Assembly (NCBI GenBank): GCA_024227235.1
Contig: JAAEKY010000909.1
Location: forward strand, 1 to 41,609
DNA length: 41,609 bases
Source of the DNA: Desulfobacteraceae bacterium
GTDB taxonomy: Bacteria > Desulfobacterota > Desulfobacteria > Desulfobacterales > Desulfobacteraceae
Direction of reading: 5' to 3'
A program made the translations under genes and the position numbers. This document shows positions 17,897 to 26,817 of the stretch, piece after piece. Positions within the stretch are counted from its first letter, which is position 1. Every line of letters begins with the position of its first letter. The notes below the pieces were generated by a model, which worked only from the letters and a program-made list of their open reading frames with translations, was not told the origin of the DNA and searched no databases.

Positions 17897-17962
17897 ACCC
17901 ATCAAGATAAATCGGTTATTGTGTTATAAATATAACCATTGACTGAATGGGTAAATCTTTTT
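17897..17962 (+). terminator. Possible terminator or structured leader between mscS-like gene and selD
   Basis: Two nested inverted repeats are present: ACCCAT at 17897-17902 with ATGGGT at 17947-17952, and GGTTAT at 17914-17919 with ATAACC at 17932-17937. The outer stem is followed by AAATCTTTTT. It could end transcription of the upstream channel gene or be a structured leader of selD. The stems are short and the loops long, so folding needs testing. Confidence 0.35.
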
Positions 17963-18000
17963 AGCAGCGGCTATATTTTCTATGTTAAAGGGAGGAATAC

Positions 18001-19053
18001 ATGCAATTTTTAAAAAAGAAGACATTGACTGGACTGGCCAGAACCTGTGGCTGAGCAGCAAAAATTAGTCCGACGGATCTGTCGGATGCACTAAAAGGCC
18101 TTACACCACCATCTGATCCAAATCTTTTGGTGGGGATTGAAACTGCAGATGATGCGGCAGTCTATACGCTTTCTGACGAGATGGCCATGATTAATACCGT
18201 GGATTTTATTACCCCGCCGGTGGATGACCCCTATTGGTTTGGTCAGATTTCTGCAGCCAATTCAATTTCAGATATATACTCAATGGGTGGAAAACCGCTG
18301 ACTGCCTTGAATGTAGTTATGTTCCCCTCCAAGCAACTTGATATGGGAATATTGCATGACATTCTCAGAGGGGGGCATGACAAGGTTGTAGAGGCAGGTG
18401 CTTGTCTGGTTGGCGGCCATACGGTTGATGATGAAGAACCCAAATATGGTCTGTGCGTTAATGGTATTGTTGATCCGAAAAAAGTGATCACCAATGCAGG
18501 TTCAAAGCCAGGTGATGCTTTGGTCCTCACAAAACCGATAGGTTCAGGCGTTTTATTTAATGCAGTGCGCTCGGGTAAATTACCATTTAAAGATTTGGAA
18601 AATGATGTTCTACCTGTACTGGCTTCTTTAAATGATATTGCCATAACAACAGCACTTAAGTTTGATGTGCATGCCTGTACAGATATCACAGGGTTTGGAA
18701 TTTTAGGTCATCTTCTTGAGATATCCCTTGGGTGTGATGCCAGGGTGGTGGTTGATTTTAAGGCACTGCCAATCTATCCGTATGCCCTGGAGATGTATAA
18801 AAAAGGTGAAACAACCGGCAGTAACAAGGGCAATCGCCAGATGGTGCAAACGCATAGTTTTGAGATACAAACTTCTTTGTCAAAACAGGAAGAGGCATTG
18901 CTGTTTGATCCTCAGACTTCAGGAGGATTGCTGCTGTCTATACCGGATTCGCAGAGTGATGATCTTATTAAAGCATTGAAAACACACGGCGTAACCGTCG
19001 CAGAAAAAATTGGTCATGTGGTCGCAGAAGCTGTAGGGATTAGCGTTGTATAG
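18001..19053 (+). CDS. selD: Selenide, water dikinase SelD, a selenoprotein with in-frame UGA (Sec)
   Basis: SelD makes selenophosphate from selenide and ATP, the selenium donor for selenocysteine. The start is ATG 18001 with a strong GGGAGG upstream. Codon 18 is TGA (18052-18054) in the context R-T-C-G-U-A-A-K-I-S-P. This matches the active-site region of SelD, where the residue is Cys or Sec, and the lysine three residues later is also conserved. If the TGA is read as stop the protein ends at 17 residues; read as Sec, the frame continues for 350 residues. Domains after it are typical: DDAAVYTLSDEMAMINTVDFITP, DIYSMGGKPLTALNV, the glycine-rich LVGGHTVDDEEPKYG, and DPQTSGGLLLSIP at the end. 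A SECIS-like hairpin follows the UGA. The window therefore implies a selenocysteine-using organism. The next gene, a TSUP permease, starts four bases after the stop. Confidence 0.95.
18069..18086 (+). promoter_or_regulatory. Bacterial SECIS-like hairpin in selD
   Basis: A perfect six-base stem, TCCGAC (18069-18074) with GTCGGA (18081-18086), encloses the loop GGATCT. The apical loop starts 20 bases after the UGA Sec codon, within the distance usual for bacterial SECIS elements, and begins with the G residues expected for SelB contact. It lies inside coding sequence (S-P-T-D-L-S-D), as bacterial SECIS elements do. SelB binding is inferred. Confidence 0.8.
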
Positions 19054-19056
19054 ATA

Positions 19057-19833
19057 ATGGAGATCTATTTTGTTATAGGTGGCCTTAGCATAATCACAGG
19101 CTTTTTATCTGGCCTGCTCGGTATTGGCGGAGGCATCGTCCTTGGTCCGCTTCTTCTCTACGTACCCCCACTATTAGGCCTTGAGCCTCTTGCCATGCGT
19201 GATGTAGCCGGTCTGACGATTGTGCAGGGTTTCCTGGCGTGTTTTGGCGCTGTCTTAGTACATCGTAAATTCCAGTTTGTCAGTGATAAACTCTCCTTAT
19301 GCATGGGCTCCACTATCTTTATTGCCGCGGGTATCGGCGGAGCTGCTTCCGGCTTTATCTCAAATGAAATTTTACTTTTTATCTTTGCCGGCTTAGCGTT
19401 TACTGCCTCTATACTGATGATAAAACCGGTCAGGAATGATCCTGAAAAGCCAGATGCCTCAATGGTACAGTTTAGATGGCCAAGGGCTGTCAGTGTTGCG
19501 TCAAGTGTTGGGCTGCTTGGTGGTATGGTTGGGCAAGGGGGGTCCTTTATTCTGATCCCCTTGATGCGTTCATATGTTAAGGTGCCAACAAGAATTGCCA
19601 TCGGCAGCAATTTAGCCATCGTAATGTTATCATCTTTAGCCGCTTTTATTGCCAAGGCAGCAACAGGTCAAATACTATGGGTAATGACTATTCCAATCGT
19701 TCTTACCGTCATTCCCTTTGCATCCCTTGGGGGATATGTCAGTTCAAAAGTATCGGTTCTGTGGCTTCGAAGGATTTTGGCTTCTCTGATAGCGTCTGCT
19801 GCTATATGGATGTGGCTTTCCTTGCTGTGGTGA
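19057..19833 (+). CDS. TSUP (TauE/SafE) family membrane permease
   Basis: This 258-residue, roughly eight-helix membrane protein belongs to the TSUP/TauE/SafE anion transporter family. It has the family's first repeat motif, GFLSGLLGIGGGIVLGPLLLY, and the second-half copy, GLLGGMVGQGGSFILIPLMR, which reflects the internal duplication. Related proteins export or import sulfite, sulfonates or other sulfur anions. The start ATG is four bases after the selD stop, so it should be co-translated with selD. That context makes a selenium oxyanion or a sulfur anion the obvious candidate substrate, but this is inference. Known selenium-linked permeases of the YedE/TsuA type are a different family. Confidence 0.88.
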   Translation: MEIYFVIGGLSIITGFLSGLLGIGGGIVLGPLLLYVPPLLGLEPLAMRDVAGLTIVQGFLACFGAVLVHRKFQFVSDKLSLCMGSTIFIAAGIGGAASGFISNEILLFIFAGLAFTASILMIKPVRNDPEKPDASMVQFRWPRAVSVASSVGLLGGMVGQGGSFILIPLMRSYVKVPTRIAIGSNLAIVMLSSLAAFIAKAATGQILWVMTIPIVLTVIPFASLGGYVSSKVSVLWLRRILASLIASAAIWMWLSLLW

Positions 19834-19841
19834 AACAAATA

Positions 19842-19860
19842 AAATTTTCACCGAAAATTT
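19842..19860. terminator. AT-rich hairpin after the TSUP gene
   Basis: AAATTTTC (19842-19849) and GAAAATTT (19853-19860) form a perfect eight-base inverted repeat with a three-base loop, eight bases after the TSUP stop. The stem is weak in G/C and is followed by AAACCCCC rather than T residues, so its terminator role is doubtful. It lies between convergent genes. Confidence 0.3.
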
Positions 19861-19916
19861 AAACCCCCTATTGAATTTCAATCAGCAATCAGACAAAAGC
19901 GGCTTAACTTCGTGAG

Positions 19917-19932
19917 TGAAATATCCGGGCTA
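19917..19932 (-). repeat. Dispersed palindromic repeat, copy 2 (overlaps M23 stop codon)
   Basis: The sequence TGAAATATCCGGGCTA shares the core TGAAATATCCGGG with copies near 13252, 30617 and 36422. Read on the minus strand it begins with TAG, which is the stop codon of the M23 peptidase gene. No inverted partner is obvious within the gap after the TSUP gene, so this looks like a single end. Confidence 0.6.
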
Positions 19933-20859
19933 ATTCAGCAATTGGTCGGTCGTCCTCTCAAACAACTGTGCTGGATCCACTAATTGCCCCTGTACAGATA
20001 TAGACAGATGCAGGTGAGGGCCAGTGGCTCTCCCTGTTCGGCCGGATCGTCCAATAATCTGTCCCCTTTTCACGATGTCCCCTTGAGAAACCTCGAACAT
20101 ACTCAGGTGAAAATATAAAGAAATGACCCCGTTACCGTGGTCTATATACAGGGAGTTACCGGCATAATAGTGGGATTCAGCAAGGATCACCCTGCCATCT
20201 GCCACCGCTTCTACAGGTGTTCCTGTGGGTGCCCTGAAATCCAGTCCCCGGTGAGGATTCTTGGGTTTGCCGTTCAGCACCCGCTGAAGGCCGTAAGTGC
20301 TTGTGGTCTTTCCTCCCACCGGCAGGTGAAAGGGGATTTGCCACAATCGCTGGGCAGACCAGGTATTCTTAGCCTTCCGGGTCCGTATCCTTTCTGCTTT
20401 AATTCGTTCAAGTTCAACGGCGGGAGGGGTCACCATCTTGGATGGCAGAGATAGCTCTTGGCGGGGATAAGATTGGGCAACAATCTTTACCGACCGATGC
20501 CAAACGGTCTCCTTTCCCCTGGTCAAGGCCCGGACTAAAAGTGTCTGGGGGTCTGATTTGATGGTGAGTACATCTGTACCCAGCATGGCAATCGCCACAT
20601 GGCGTCCGTTCCACTGAGAGACTGACGGTACAGCCACTCGGCCCATCCAATGGACAGAAATCCTATCAAAGGCATGGGCTGATGTCAGTCGAACAAGAAA
20701 AGGCTGCCCCATACCTACCTGCTTTGGATGGGCAAGGGTGATGGCCCCTGGGACAGCAATATTGCTTTCTGCCTGGCTGATGGCAGTTATCATGAGGCAT
20801 ATAAATAAACCAGCTGTCCAGAGTTTTATACCCAATGCGATAGTTCCTTTTCCTTTCAT
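19930..20859 (-). CDS. Secreted M23-family peptidoglycan endopeptidase
   Basis: This roughly 309-residue exported peptidase probably cleaves peptidoglycan cross-bridges. The start ATG at 20857-20859 gives a signal peptide (MKGKGTIALGIKLWTAGLF, core ICLMITAISQA). An N-terminal beta-rich part follows (residues about 30-160). The M23 domain then shows HRGLDFRAPTGTPVEAVADGRV, the first zinc ligands H and D in HxxxD. The rest of the domain reads GNSLYIDHGNGVISLYFHLS, then GRTGRATGPHLHLSISVQG with the HxH ligand. All zinc ligands are present, so it should be active. The ATG lies one base after the TGA stop of the hybrid kinase gene upstream (TGAAATG), which suggests coupled translation. By eye the gene is richer in G and C than its neighbours, which could mean transfer. 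The stop TAG falls in a dispersed repeat. Confidence 0.88.
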   Translation of the reverse strand: MKGKGTIALGIKLWTAGLFICLMITAISQAESNIAVPGAITLAHPKQVGMGQPFLVRLTSAHAFDRISVHWMGRVAVPSVSQWNGRHVAIAMLGTDVLTIKSDPQTLLVRALTRGKETVWHRSVKIVAQSYPRQELSLPSKMVTPPAVELERIKAERIRTRKAKNTWSAQRLWQIPFHLPVGGKTTSTYGLQRVLNGKPKNPHRGLDFRAPTGTPVEAVADGRVILAESHYYAGNSLYIDHGNGVISLYFHLSMFEVSQGDIVKRGQIIGRSGRTGRATGPHLHLSISVQGQLVDPAQLFERTTDQLLN

Positions 20860-20860
20860 T

Positions 20861-23278
20861 TCAAGGAGTTGCACCCGTTTGATTTTTATCCAGTATTGCA
20901 CGTATTTTATGAGAAAGATCCATCATCGCAATCGGCTTCAGTAGAAAACCTTTAATACCCAGAGATTCTGCTTTTTCTTCAGACATGACTTCACTGAAGC
21001 CTGTGCAAAGCAATATAGGAATATCAGGGCGGATTTTAGTCAGTTCTCCTGCGAGTTTGTCACCTGACATATTAGGCATCTGCATATCCGTAATTATTAT
21101 ATCAAATTTATCAGATAATGCACGGAACGCTTCAAGTGCTTCAATACTGCTGGTACGTGAAGTAACCTTATACCCTAACCGCTCCAACATATTTTTCTCC
21201 ATTGTAACGATATTTTCTTCATCATCTACAAGAAGAATTCGTTCTGTTCCTCTCTGAATTGGTTTTTCGGCTTGAAGTTCCTGTTTTTCAGAAAGGTTCT
21301 TAAACACTGGTAGATATATACGAAATTCAGAGCCTTTGTCAGATCCACTATCAACTTTGATAGTTCCATTCATATTTTTTACAATACCGTGAACAACTGA
21401 CAGTCCCATGCCAGTACCCTTACCTGTTTTTTTGGTGGTGAAAAAAGGATCGAATATTTTCTTTATTGTATCTTTATCCATACCTTTGCCTGTATCAGCC
21501 ACTGTTAAACAGGCATAGACTCCAGCTTTCATGCCCAAAGCTATCGCATTATATTCATCCAATTTGATTTCTTTGAGGCTTACTTTCAGTTCCCCCCCAG
21601 CATCCTCCATCGCATGATAAGCATTGGTTGCAAGATTCATCATTACCTGATGAATTTGTGTAGGGTCTGCTTTAATCTCATCACAATCAGCATTGATATC
21701 TTGTCTAATTTTAATTGTCGTAGGAATCGAAGATCTGATTAGCTTTAAGGCTTCCCTGATAATAGGTTGAATCTTCATTCGTTTTAATTCATCAATATTT
21801 TGACTGGAAAATGTGAGTATTTGTTTTACTAAATCCCTTGCCCGCATACTTCCTCGATAAATCATTTCAAGCTTTTTTCGTACAGAACTTTCATCAGTAA
21901 ATTCATTTAATAGCATCTCAGTGTTGCCGGTGATTGGAAAAAGGATATTATTAAAATCGTGTGCAATACCACCTGCCAGGATACCGATTGATTCTAACTT
22001 TTGTGCGTGTTTATATTTAATCTCAAGAGCTTTTTTCTCTGTAATATCTGTTAAATTAACCACCATTCCTGTTGGTTTTCCTTTATCATTTTTGTTAATA
22101 GCAGCGCTTAAAAGGACATCAAGGAGCTGGTGGTCTTTTGTATATCTTTTAGTTTCAAAGAATATGACTGCGTCATCATCTTTATACATTCGTTTTATCT
22201 TTTCATAAGATCTTTTTTTTTGGTTATCAGGAACAAATGGGATTGTTTTTCCCTTTAGTTCATCAAGGCTCCATCCAAAAATACGGATGAATGCAGGATT
22301 CAGATATAGTGGATAACCATCTAAATCATAAACGACCATAGGGTCAGGGTTCGCTTCAAGGATTGCTTTTAATTTTTCTTCACTTTCTCTTTGTGCAACT
22401 TCGGCTTCCTTACGTTGTGTAACATCCGTAAGAACTGAAATTATTTGATCTTTTAAAAAGGTAGATCTAAATTCGATATATTTTGATTGACCATTTTTGC
22501 ATCTAATTTTAAACTCTCGATCCTCTATCCCACCTAACTGAATCTTATCATTTTCCCATCTTTTTATAATTATTTTTCTATAATCCGCATCTGGATATGC
22601 TTTTTCAAACCATTCTTTTTTAGAAGGAATATCTTTTTGCAGGTATCCCGTAATTTGTGTAAATTTAGGATTTACATAGAGGTATTGGCCATTGTGATCT
22701 GTCATGGCAATTCCATATGGATTGCTATCAAGAATCGCAGATAGAAGATCTTTCTCTTTTTGTAAGGCTTTTTCTGTCAGTTTTTTTTCAGTAATGTCTC
22801 GAATCGCTTCAATTGCCCCGACTAGATTTCCACTCCTGTCATATAACGGCGATGCTTTCAACCATACATAGATACTCTTTCCACCCCTAAATTTCGGCAA
22901 GTAAGCTTCACTGATTAATTCGTTACCGTTTTTCTCAATATTGCCATATGGGAAGTTGCTCTCTTGATCTTGATCCATAATAAGGTCGATCAATACCTGT
23001 CGGGGTTCTCCCCAGAATGGAATCGAATACGCATTGTCACCCTTTCCGATCATTTCCTCACTAGATAATCCAGTCATTTTCTCAATTGCGTGGTTCCAAG
23101 CTACTATTTTTTTGTTTCTATCGATGACAAAAGTAGGATCCGGTAGGGATTGGACTATATCTTTGAACTGGAGGAGAGTAGCAAGGGAATCCCTGTCCAA
23201 AGGTTTATCCATAGATGTATTGTTCTCAAATTCCCTTACTTTTTGTTCTAATTCTTCATAAGTGAGTTTTTGGGTCAT
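20861..23278 (-). CDS. Hybrid sensor histidine kinase (three PAS, HisKA, HATPase, REC)
   Basis: This 805-residue cytoplasmic hybrid kinase has no transmembrane helix. A short coiled coil (TYEELEQKVREFE) is followed by PAS domains at about 35-165, 172-290 and 298-415, each ending in a DIT/DVT-E/Q-K/R linker (RDITEKK, TDVTQRK, TDITEKK). The HisKA domain has the phosphoacceptor His440 in GGIAHDFNN. The ATPase domain has NLATNAYHAM, DTGKGMDKD and GKGTGMGLSVV. The C-terminal receiver has acidic DDEENI, phosphoacceptor aspartate in IIITDMQMPNMSG, and the lysine of LLKPIAM. The three PAS domains lack the CxxC motif found in other kinases here. Its partner and ligand are unknown. The gene ends one base before the M23 peptidase start. 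Confidence 0.93.
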   Translation of the reverse strand: MTQKLTYEELEQKVREFENNTSMDKPLDRDSLATLLQFKDIVQSLPDPTFVIDRNKKIVAWNHAIEKMTGLSSEEMIGKGDNAYSIPFWGEPRQVLIDLIMDQDQESNFPYGNIEKNGNELISEAYLPKFRGGKSIYVWLKASPLYDRSGNLVGAIEAIRDITEKKLTEKALQKEKDLLSAILDSNPYGIAMTDHNGQYLYVNPKFTQITGYLQKDIPSKKEWFEKAYPDADYRKIIIKRWENDKIQLGGIEDREFKIRCKNGQSKYIEFRSTFLKDQIISVLTDVTQRKEAEVAQRESEEKLKAILEANPDPMVVYDLDGYPLYLNPAFIRIFGWSLDELKGKTIPFVPDNQKKRSYEKIKRMYKDDDAVIFFETKRYTKDHQLLDVLLSAAINKNDKGKPTGMVVNLTDITEKKALEIKYKHAQKLESIGILAGGIAHDFNNILFPITGNTEMLLNEFTDESSVRKKLEMIYRGSMRARDLVKQILTFSSQNIDELKRMKIQPIIREALKLIRSSIPTTIKIRQDINADCDEIKADPTQIHQVMMNLATNAYHAMEDAGGELKVSLKEIKLDEYNAIALGMKAGVYACLTVADTGKGMDKDTIKKIFDPFFTTKKTGKGTGMGLSVVHGIVKNMNGTIKVDSGSDKGSEFRIYLPVFKNLSEKQELQAEKPIQRGTERILLVDDEENIVTMEKNMLERLGYKVTSRTSSIEALEAFRALSDKFDIIITDMQMPNMSGDKLAGELTKIRPDIPILLCTGFSEVMSEEKAESLGIKGFLLKPIAMMDLSHKIRAILDKNQTGATP

Positions 23279-23826
23279 ATAAAATCTCTTCTATTGGCAG
23301 AACGAATGTGGTTTTTGAAAATAAATTCCTTTGAAAAATATTTTTCCTATTTTTTAAGATAGCAGGAAAGTCTTGATATTCAATTCAATTTCAATCAACT
23401 GTCTAATGTACAATAATTTGCAGTCCAAAACAAATTATATTATATTTGCAAAAGTAAAATTAAATTACCAGAATCTCAATCAACTAATTTGGAGCTGAAA
23501 ATCATTCTTCTAATTCGAAGGGTATCTCTTAATTTTCAACCATTTAAAAGCCAATGATCCTTACATTAAGGGCATTAGGATTTCACGATGATTTTTGACC
23601 AAATATTGTTTTGTATCTTTGAGGATTTCGACTTGCAAAGACTTCTCCTTTGGATAATTTATCTTTGAGTCCAGGTGGGATATATTTTCAACTAAATAAA
23701 ATTAGTTGAATATGAGAAAAGAGCATTCGACAGCAGTTGTGGATCGTATAATTGAATGCTGAATGTAATGAAAAAATTCTCCTCAAACACAAGATATTGA
23801 GTATACCACCGATTAAATTGTATATA
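23279..23826. other. 548-base gene-free AT-rich stretch between two hybrid kinase genes
   Basis: No convincing reading frame is visible in this stretch. It lies upstream of the 20861-23278 kinase and after the stop of the 23827-26547 kinase, so it should hold the promoter of the former. Its only clear element is a nine-base inverted repeat at 23687-23710. The rest is AT-rich sequence without recognisable motifs. Confidence 0.6.
23687..23710. repeat. Nine-base perfect inverted repeat
   Basis: TTCAACTAA (23687-23695) and TTAGTTGAA (23702-23710) flank a six-base spacer. There is no following T-run on either strand. It could be a regulator-binding site or a weak terminator for the kinase gene at 23827, which ends about 115 bases away. 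Confidence 0.4.
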
Positions 23827-26547
23827 CTATCTGTCTAAAACTTTACGTATTTCTTCTGCAATTTTACTCATTGATACTGGTTTCATTACATAACCTGAAA
23901 TCCCTGATTGTTGAGCTTTATCTTCATCAATTAAGGAGCTGTGACCTGTACAGAGTATAATGGGAATATCAGACCGAATTTCTTTTAATTTTTCAGCCAT
24001 TTTTGCACCAGTCATCTGCGGCATGGTCATGTCTGTGATGACTATGTCAAATGAGTCAGGTTTTGACTGAAACAAATCAAGTGCTTCTACAGGGTTTAAA
24101 CTTGTTTTGACATGGTAACCAAATTTTTCAAGTACCTGCTGCATCATATTTGTAATGGATTTTTCATCATCAACAAAAAGGATGTTTTCAGTACCATGTG
24201 GAATTGCATCTGTTGTTTTATTTATTATTTCAGGTGCCTCGTCAATAACTGGAAAAAGAATTGTGAAAGCAGTGCCTTTTCCAACCTGGCTGTCAACTGT
24301 AATGGTGCCATCATGGTTTTTGATAATACCCTGGACGACAGTTAATCCCATGCCCGAACCTTTACCAAATTCCTTCGTTGTAAAATAGGGGTCAAAGATT
24401 CGGTTGATGATTTTAGAAGGAATACCAGGCCCTGTATCACTCAGAGTGATTTTAAGGTAATTGTCTGCAATAGTCAGGTCTGGATAATTATTGACTGTCT
24501 CTTTGTCTAAACCTGCTGTTTCTATGTTTATTTCCAGGGTACCGCCAGTTTCTTCCATGGCATGGGAAGCATTTATGCAAAGGTTCATCATGATTTGATT
24601 AATCTGTATCGGATCGGCAAGTATTGGTATTTCAGCATCAGGCAATTGTTTTTTAATTTCTATGGTACTTGGAATAGTTGATCTTAAAAATTTAAGACTG
24701 TCTTTAATAACTGTAACTGCACCGATGGGTTTTAGCTTCTGGTCAGTTTTACGGCTGAAGTGGAGTAACTGTTTTACTATGCCTGCAGCTTTGAGACTGG
24801 CAGTTTTGATTTCCTGAAGATTTTGATGAGCAGGATTCCAGTCTGGTATATCTTCGAGTGCAAGTTCTGTATTTCCAGAAATCATGTAGAGCAGATTATT
24901 AAAATCATGGGCTATACCACCTGTAAGAGTACCTATGGATTCCATTTTTCGGGACTGCTGCAGTTGAGCTTCAATGTTTTTCATTTCGGTGATATCATGA
25001 AAAATTGTTAATTTTGAAACCTTACCGCCGGCATGAAAGATGGGTGAATTGGAAACTGAATAATAATGATTGTCTTTTGGGTTAGCCACCTCATAATCAA
25101 CCGTCTCTCCTTTGATAATTTGATCGAATACACACCATGGGCACTTTGCATCTCTGTCATAGATAATTTTATAACAAAGTTTATCTATGGCATCAGTCCC
25201 AACCCTGTTAGTCATAGCTGGATTCATATATTCGATTTTCAATTCAGAAGAGCAGATATAAGTGGCATTTTTCATGGATTCCATCATTACACGGTATTTC
25301 TCTTCACTCTCTTGCAAAGCGTCTTCATTTTGTTTGCGTTCTGTAATGTCTTCAATAATTCCAATAGTGTAAATAGGTTCATCTGTCGATTTTTTAACTA
25401 ATACTGCTGTAATGTTTATCCAAACAATGGAACCATTCTTATGTAAAAAACGTTTCTCCATTGAATAACTCTCAAGTTTTTTTTCTATCAACTGTTGAAA
25501 ATATTCTATATCAGCATTCAAATCATCAGGATGAGTTATCTCTCGCCAAGAAAGTTCAAGCAGTTCTTTTTCAGGATATCCAAGAATGCTGCATAATTGC
25601 TTGTTTACCCGTAGAAAATGCCCGTCTACTACTGATGCCTGACAGATTCCAGCCCCAGCTTGTTCAAAAATGTTTCGAAACAGTTCTTCACTTTCCAGTA
25701 ATGCTTTTTCTGCCTTTCGGCGTTGTGTGATATCTGCTCCTGAAGTTAAAATTCCTTTAACATTTCCCGCCTTATCTTTGATTATTGCATCATGCCATGC
25801 TATAATTTTTTCATTTCCATTCTTAGTAAGAATTGACTTTTCATAATACTCAATCCCCCTTTTTTCACCAGACATGAGTTTTTCATATAAATTTATTATT
25901 TTCGCAGTATTTTTTTTGGGAAGAAAATTGTCAAACCAGTTTCGCCCTATGATTTCATCTTTTGTGTATTCTAAAATCTCACAACCTTTCTTATTTATCT
26001 GAATGACATTTTGATTCCTATCAAGATAAAGCATCATAACTTCAGCAACATCAAAGTATTGCTGTGCTTTATCCCGCTCTTTGATAAGCATATTGTCAAT
26101 CTGCTTTTGTTTGGTGATATCATCAATTGTCGTAACAATACACTCCTCACCTTTATATTTTATGGTTTCCAAGGAAATTCGGCCTATTCGTAACTCGCCG
26201 GAACAATGCCGAAATTCAATTTCCATAGCCTTAACGCTATTATTTGTTTGTAGAATATGTGTTACTCTTTTGCGATCTTCTTTTTTTATCCAAAAGCCTA
26301 TTTCTAAAGAGGTCCTTCCTATGCTTTGTTTACGGTCATAGCCCAAAATTGCAGAAAATGCATCATTTACCTCAACACATTTACCATCACTCATTGTTAT
26401 TATGGCCATACCCATAGGGCTATTGTAAAATATTTTTGAAAATAAGTCTTTGTTTGCATGAAGTTTTTTCGATATCTGCTCATTCTCTTTTTTCTCTAAT
26501 TCCTGAATTTTTTTTTCTAATTCTTCATAGGTTGGTTTTTCAATCAT
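23827..26547 (-). CDS. Hybrid sensor histidine kinase (four PAS, HisKA, HATPase, REC)
   Basis: This 906-residue soluble hybrid kinase opens with a coiled coil (TYEELEKKIQELEKKE). Four PAS domains follow at about 35-148, 160-275, 285-404 and 418-520, each ending in D-(D)-I-T-(K/Q/E)-(Q/R). The fourth PAS holds a C-x10-C-x2-C motif (Cys 458, 469 and 472, in LCYKIIYDRDAKCPWC), the same spacing as in two other kinases of this window. The HisKA phosphoacceptor is His547 in GGIAHDFNN. The ATPase domain shows NLCINASHAMEE, DTGPGIPS and GKGSGMGLTVV. The receiver has DDEKS, IVITDMTMPQMTG and the lysine in VMKPVSM. The start is ATG 26545-26547, with GGAGA upstream; a TTG codon directly before could also serve. 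It is not in an operon with the 20861 kinase, given the 548-base gap. Confidence 0.93.
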   Translation of the reverse strand: MIEKPTYEELEKKIQELEKKENEQISKKLHANKDLFSKIFYNSPMGMAIITMSDGKCVEVNDAFSAILGYDRKQSIGRTSLEIGFWIKKEDRKRVTHILQTNNSVKAMEIEFRHCSGELRIGRISLETIKYKGEECIVTTIDDITKQKQIDNMLIKERDKAQQYFDVAEVMMLYLDRNQNVIQINKKGCEILEYTKDEIIGRNWFDNFLPKKNTAKIINLYEKLMSGEKRGIEYYEKSILTKNGNEKIIAWHDAIIKDKAGNVKGILTSGADITQRRKAEKALLESEELFRNIFEQAGAGICQASVVDGHFLRVNKQLCSILGYPEKELLELSWREITHPDDLNADIEYFQQLIEKKLESYSMEKRFLHKNGSIVWINITAVLVKKSTDEPIYTIGIIEDITERKQNEDALQESEEKYRVMMESMKNATYICSSELKIEYMNPAMTNRVGTDAIDKLCYKIIYDRDAKCPWCVFDQIIKGETVDYEVANPKDNHYYSVSNSPIFHAGGKVSKLTIFHDITEMKNIEAQLQQSRKMESIGTLTGGIAHDFNNLLYMISGNTELALEDIPDWNPAHQNLQEIKTASLKAAGIVKQLLHFSRKTDQKLKPIGAVTVIKDSLKFLRSTIPSTIEIKKQLPDAEIPILADPIQINQIMMNLCINASHAMEETGGTLEINIETAGLDKETVNNYPDLTIADNYLKITLSDTGPGIPSKIINRIFDPYFTTKEFGKGSGMGLTVVQGIIKNHDGTITVDSQVGKGTAFTILFPVIDEAPEIINKTTDAIPHGTENILFVDDEKSITNMMQQVLEKFGYHVKTSLNPVEALDLFQSKPDSFDIVITDMTMPQMTGAKMAEKLKEIRSDIPIILCTGHSSLIDEDKAQQSGISGYVMKPVSMSKIAEEIRKVLDR

Positions 26548-26681
26548 CAAAAAAGTCTCCAGATTTAATATAAAATACTTTGTGTTTTCTAAAGATATTC
26601 AAAGTCAAAGAGAAGTCATTTTTACTAGCGCAACTTCAATATGTATCTTTATAATCAATCATATTGTGAATATAGACACAA

Positions 26682-26697
26682 TAGGTATTTATACCTA
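26682..26697. promoter_or_regulatory. Short palindrome, possible operator
   Basis: TAGGTAT (26682-26688) and ATACCTA (26691-26697) are mirror-complementary around a TT spacer. Size and symmetry suit a dimeric regulator. It lies about 135 bases upstream of the kinase start at 26547. Confidence 0.3.
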
Positions 26698-26817
26698 CTA
26701 TATTAAGACTCTTTGATGAATTTAAAGAAAGACTGGAACAGATTTTATTCAATATCATGTGTTGTTAAGGGTAATTCAACCGGGTTCAATACAATATTTA
26801 TGTACGAGATGAATATG

